A stretch of 64,000 nucleotides of DNA. It comes from Glandiceps talaboti. Lineage: Eukaryota; Hemichordata; Enteropneusta; Spengelidae. A program made the translations under genes and the position numbers. Where the stretch lies: NCBI RefSeq assembly GCF_964340395.1, contig NC_135549.1, forward strand, positions 22,253,342 through 22,317,341, read 5' to 3'. The notes under the pieces were generated by a model that was given only the letters and a program-made list of their open reading frames with translations, was not told the DNA's origin and made no database searches. Shown one piece after another: positions 60,481 to 64,000 of the stretch (positions are counted from its first letter, which is position 1; each line of letters begins with the position of its first letter).

Positions 60481-62572
60481 AGTATTGATCTGAATTTATT
60501 TGTGGTACATGTACTTTATTGAACTGTCACTGTGTTCTTTTGTAATGATAACAATAACACAAGTCACTTTTGTCACGATAACAATAAGAACTCAAATAAC
60601 TTCTACAGCATCGAATAGCGTAAACTATTACAATGAATGTCACAATTAAAATATCCCTGAACAAAAAGTCTAAACAGACAGAAATACAAAAGATTTATAT
60701 TGTGCTATTACACTTTACAAATTATGAAGTTACTTTCAAAGCTGATTAGACTCAACAATTTAAAATCTTCTATGTATTTCCCCCCACTGTTTTAAAAAAG
60801 GATTTTATCTGGTTGTTGATACCATTGCTTTGCACGTACCAAACTTCAAATCAAGAAAACCCTTTTTATCCTAAATTTACAGCCCATGAGGGATAAAATA
60901 ATATTTCATGGAAATTATAAGTGGAGATACTTTTTAAAGTTTTAACCAAATTATAGATTCTGTTTTCTTTCCTATTCCATGCATATATATTTCAGGGAAA
61001 ATTCGGGACTTTTCAGACAGAAAATGTTTACAATCCCAAGTGTGGTTATGTGTCGTTTAAACGTTTATACAGTCACATAAAAATATTGTGAACATAATTC
61101 ATTATGGCTCATGGAAAAAATGATGGAATTTGGCATTTTAGGACAAGTCAAATGCACTTCACTTTAGCAGAGAGTGTAATGGCAAATTAAACAGGATTTT
61201 TTAACAGAAACAAACAAGAAAGGGACTTTTCTTTATCTATGTTGTATTCAGTGCAACTATTGTTAACACCTGTCATTAACACCTTGATACAGAGAATGTG
61301 CTGCCAATGGAAACATAGACCCTGCACGAAAGGGTCTATGATGGCAATAACTACCTGATTTTCCAACAAAACATATTCCATCTTTGGCCACCTACATGTA
61401 TTTGGGATTTCATTTTTCTGGCAGTAAAGATTTTGTTTTGTTATATTGGTATACGTATGTCTATAATTTAAACGTAGATTATAATTTGTGTTATGTACAG
61501 TTAGTTTGTTACTTCTTCGGTAAAACTTTTGTGTGTCTTCATTCAAATAAATCCAACACAGAAACATTAATATGCATTGACATGGTATGCCAATCTAAAT
61601 AGTATATCATACAGTTTATGTTCTACTAGCCTACATATGCAATCATATGAAAAAAAAATTGTATCCATTTAATTGGAAGAAATCATCCTATTAGAAAAGT
61701 AGATGGGAGGAAAGGATTATTATTAGTATGTAGCCTTTGCTGTGTCGGCCTTTCACATAGAAATAAATGGGCAGCATTAACATCAGACAGTAACACCAGA
61801 TGTCGTTTGATGATTCCGACAATCCATAGTTGTAGAGAGTGTAATGCAGGGATATCAGAAAAATTTGTCATTACAGTTGCCTTGTTGATGGCAACTCTAG
61901 GCAATGTAATTTACATAAATCCTGTCATATTATTATTTAAAATCTGCTGATTACATGTAATATTTGCAATTTTGAAAGTATCAATCAATCGTGTATGAAT
62001 TCATATAATACAATCATTGACAATCTCCTATCTGAGCAGCTAGTGTTCAGCACTCGCCAAGGTAGAACAAAAGTATCACACATAAAACATTCAGATTCAT
62101 GAGATTTACAATCAAAATTTATGAAAGCCATCTCTTTAATTTGTCCTCCTGTGGCTTCTACATCTGAGACTGACAAGCACTCAGCCTGGAGCTGTGAGTA
62201 GGCCACTGATTGGATGTATTAACAAGTGATCTAGGTGAAAAGTTCACGACTACACATATTTTTCTGCACTCACTCAGTGACTCTGCTGCATGCTGTGCTT
62301 TGTTGGTGACACCATATATCATGCAAAAAAAATATGTTTTTTTGAAATATGATATTTTGAGTGATGGTATGGCCAACCATTATAAATGCCTTACTTGTTT
62401 CTGTTAAAATCTATGCAAAAGGTAGCTACAGCTGTATTATCACTGAACGTGTACCATTTATGTTCTTGGGCTGAATACATGAATTAACATGGTGGTTTCA
62501 CAAATAATCTGAACGGCTTTTGTTGAGGGAAAGTATTCAAACATTATATTTACATAGGAACTGCAAAATTGG

Positions 62573-62673
62573 TAGTCTGTAAGTTATGTTGAGCCTTCGA
62601 CCTATGCAGCCAGCACTCAAGTCAGTCATTTATGAAGAGAGGGCCGAACAATACAACTGTATATTACAGTCTA
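62573..62673. mobile_element. Palindromic MITE family A, copy 6 (diverged)
   Basis: Starts TAGTCTGTAAG and ends TATTACAGTCTA. The flanks are CAAAATTGG and CACAATTGG, a 9-bp duplication with one change. The interior has diverged from the family, so the call rests on the ends and the duplication. Confidence 0.6.
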
Positions 62674-62689
62674 CACAATTGGGGATCAT

Positions 62690-62762
62690 TATTAAAGAAA
62701 GAATTCACTGCCTGTCTGTCACAATTATCTGGGTCAATACACTCAGGATCCTCAGGACAGAC
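62690..62762 (-). CDS. Candidate exon fragment, cysteine-containing, unidentified
   Basis: After a possible acceptor (TTACTGATTAAG) one frame reads VCPEDPECIDPDNCDRQ and remains open into the edge of MITE copy 6. Cysteine and acidic content look protein-like, but no clear donor exists. Confidence 0.2.
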
Positions 62763-63347
62763 CTTAATCAGTAAAAGACAACACAGCTGCTGTTACTCCT
62801 ATCTTACAAGTGATTTATCACAATATTCGTGTATAGCTTGATCAATTCTCTTTGATGTGCTAAGGCTGTAATATTTAAGAGATTTAAAGGCAGGAGTGAT
62901 AAAATAGACAATAATACTTGAATCACTGTTAGATAGTTAATAATGCTGTCTGCAGTTCATTTCCTTACTCTGTGCTACATATATGGCTATCTGTGACTTA
63001 CCACATCTAGCTATCAAAATAGATGTCATCTATGAAAAATCTAGCTAGACCACATGTCTAAACAAAGATAACAATCCATCACACAGTGACAGGCACTTGT
63101 ATAATTAAACCACTTCCTTTACAGTTACTCATTAATATTCAACTGTGTCTGACATGCAAATAATGTTTACTACAACCTCCATCTTAAGTCTGAAAGTAAG
63201 TCATGTGAGGACGCGATAATGTCACATATGGTTTTAGTATTATATTAACATGTTCCCAATCAGATACAGCTGTTGGTAATTCAAATTTTATAATTATTTT
63301 GGTTCTAGAGCCATCCATTTTTATACTAGATGCAGAGAAAGTGCTCT

Positions 63348-63463
63348 TCAGATTCCAAACCACAGATCCTCTAGACTATCTTCAGAGCTCTCTGTAACAA
63401 ATCTTTTACCCCCCCCCCCCCTCCTTTTCTTCTCGCCACTCCATTCCTCATCTCTTTTTACAA
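63348..63463 (-). CDS. Candidate exon, highly charged, unidentified
   Basis: After the acceptor TTTTTGTGTGCCAG the frame encodes VKRDEEWSGEKKRRGGGGKR then FVTESSEDSLEDLW and stops at 63348. A G run interrupts the middle. The charged, disordered composition resembles nuclear proteins and would fit the same minus-strand gene as the 59-kb exon, but the link is inference. Confidence 0.22.
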
Positions 63464-63769
63464 CTGGCACACAAAAACACCGATGGGATTGCTTGAATGA
63501 AGTGAGCTGAGAAAAGACTTCACACAAAGACATACAAGTGATAAAAAAAACCAGCGAGTGCCTATGATGTAGGTTCATACTGACACTTTTGTCAGTTTGA
63601 CTAATATCTGTCAAAGTTGTAATGTAAAAGTAAGTCATACTCAATTATCATGTGATCTAAGCTCCTGGGATAAGTTACAGACACTAATTGTATTGTATAT
63701 ATCTTTGCATTAAGCTTGTCTCATTTCTGCTTACCACGACCACGCGCTAGCAAACACGAGCAAGCAAAC

Positions 63770-64000
63770 ACACCAGTGTTTTTTCAAGGATTGTATTATC
63801 ACAAATTATTATACTTTGTAGTTTGTGACAATTTATCACACTACTAAGAGATATTCAAAGAACATGCAGAGCTCAAATGTAACAGTGTTTTATTGAGGGT
63901 TGTATTATCACAAATTACTGTACTTTGTAGTTTGTGACTATTTATCACACCTGCTAAGGATATATGCAAAAACAGAGCTCAAATGTATTGGTGGGTTTTT
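63770..64000 (+). repeat. Tandem duplication at window edge, about 120-bp unit
   Basis: GTTTTTTCAAGGATTGTATT followed by ATCACAAATTATTATACTTT (about 63,778) recurs in near-identical form about 120 bp later (from about 63,885). The second unit reaches the window end. Confidence 0.75.

Overview
This is animal (metazoan) genomic DNA, AT-rich, with long introns, abundant microsatellites and many small palindromic transposon remnants. The intron sizes, a tRNA-derived SINE and the divergence of the proteins from vertebrate ones suggest a marine invertebrate. I cannot place it more closely from sequence alone. Most of the window is non-coding. Three conserved multi-exon genes were rebuilt exon by exon, with matching splice phases and total lengths close to their families.

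Layout. 1-8,980: no recognised gene; dispersed and tandem repeats, and one weak candidate exon. 8,980-9,400: a CpG- and CRE-containing segment that looks like a divergent promoter, with possible first exons on both strands. 9,500-10,053: a large foldback repeat. 14,570-28,007 (minus): F-actin-capping protein alpha subunit, 8 exons, 289 aa, with an intronic 55-bp minisatellite of about 1.9 kb. 28,008-28,454: a short intergenic space, probably a bidirectional promoter. 28,455-34,686 (plus): PEX26, 5 exons, 300 aa. 36.2 kb: a tRNA-derived SINE. 40,150-44,199 (minus, with a 5' non-coding exon near 47.4 kb): CNBP, a CCHC zinc-knuckle nucleic-acid-binding protein of 229 aa with eight knuckles and one GC-AG intron. 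Intron 1 of CNBP holds a 1.1-kb element with terminal inverted repeats and an 84-codon ORF carrying a PYSFEP motif. 49-64 kb: mostly repeats, plus tentative minus-strand exons (54.8, 59.1, 62.7 and 63.4 kb) of an unidentified gene.

The three genes are housekeeping genes with unrelated jobs: actin barbed-end capping, peroxisomal receptor recycling, and RNA/ssDNA binding. CAPZA and PEX26 are head to head; PEX26 and CNBP are convergent.

The most distinctive non-genic signal is mobile DNA. One family of about 84-108 bp palindromic MITEs occurs six times with 9-bp target duplications, several exact, which points to a Mutator-like mobiliser. A second family of about 80-125 bp has 8-9 bp duplications. 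There are also several long hairpins.
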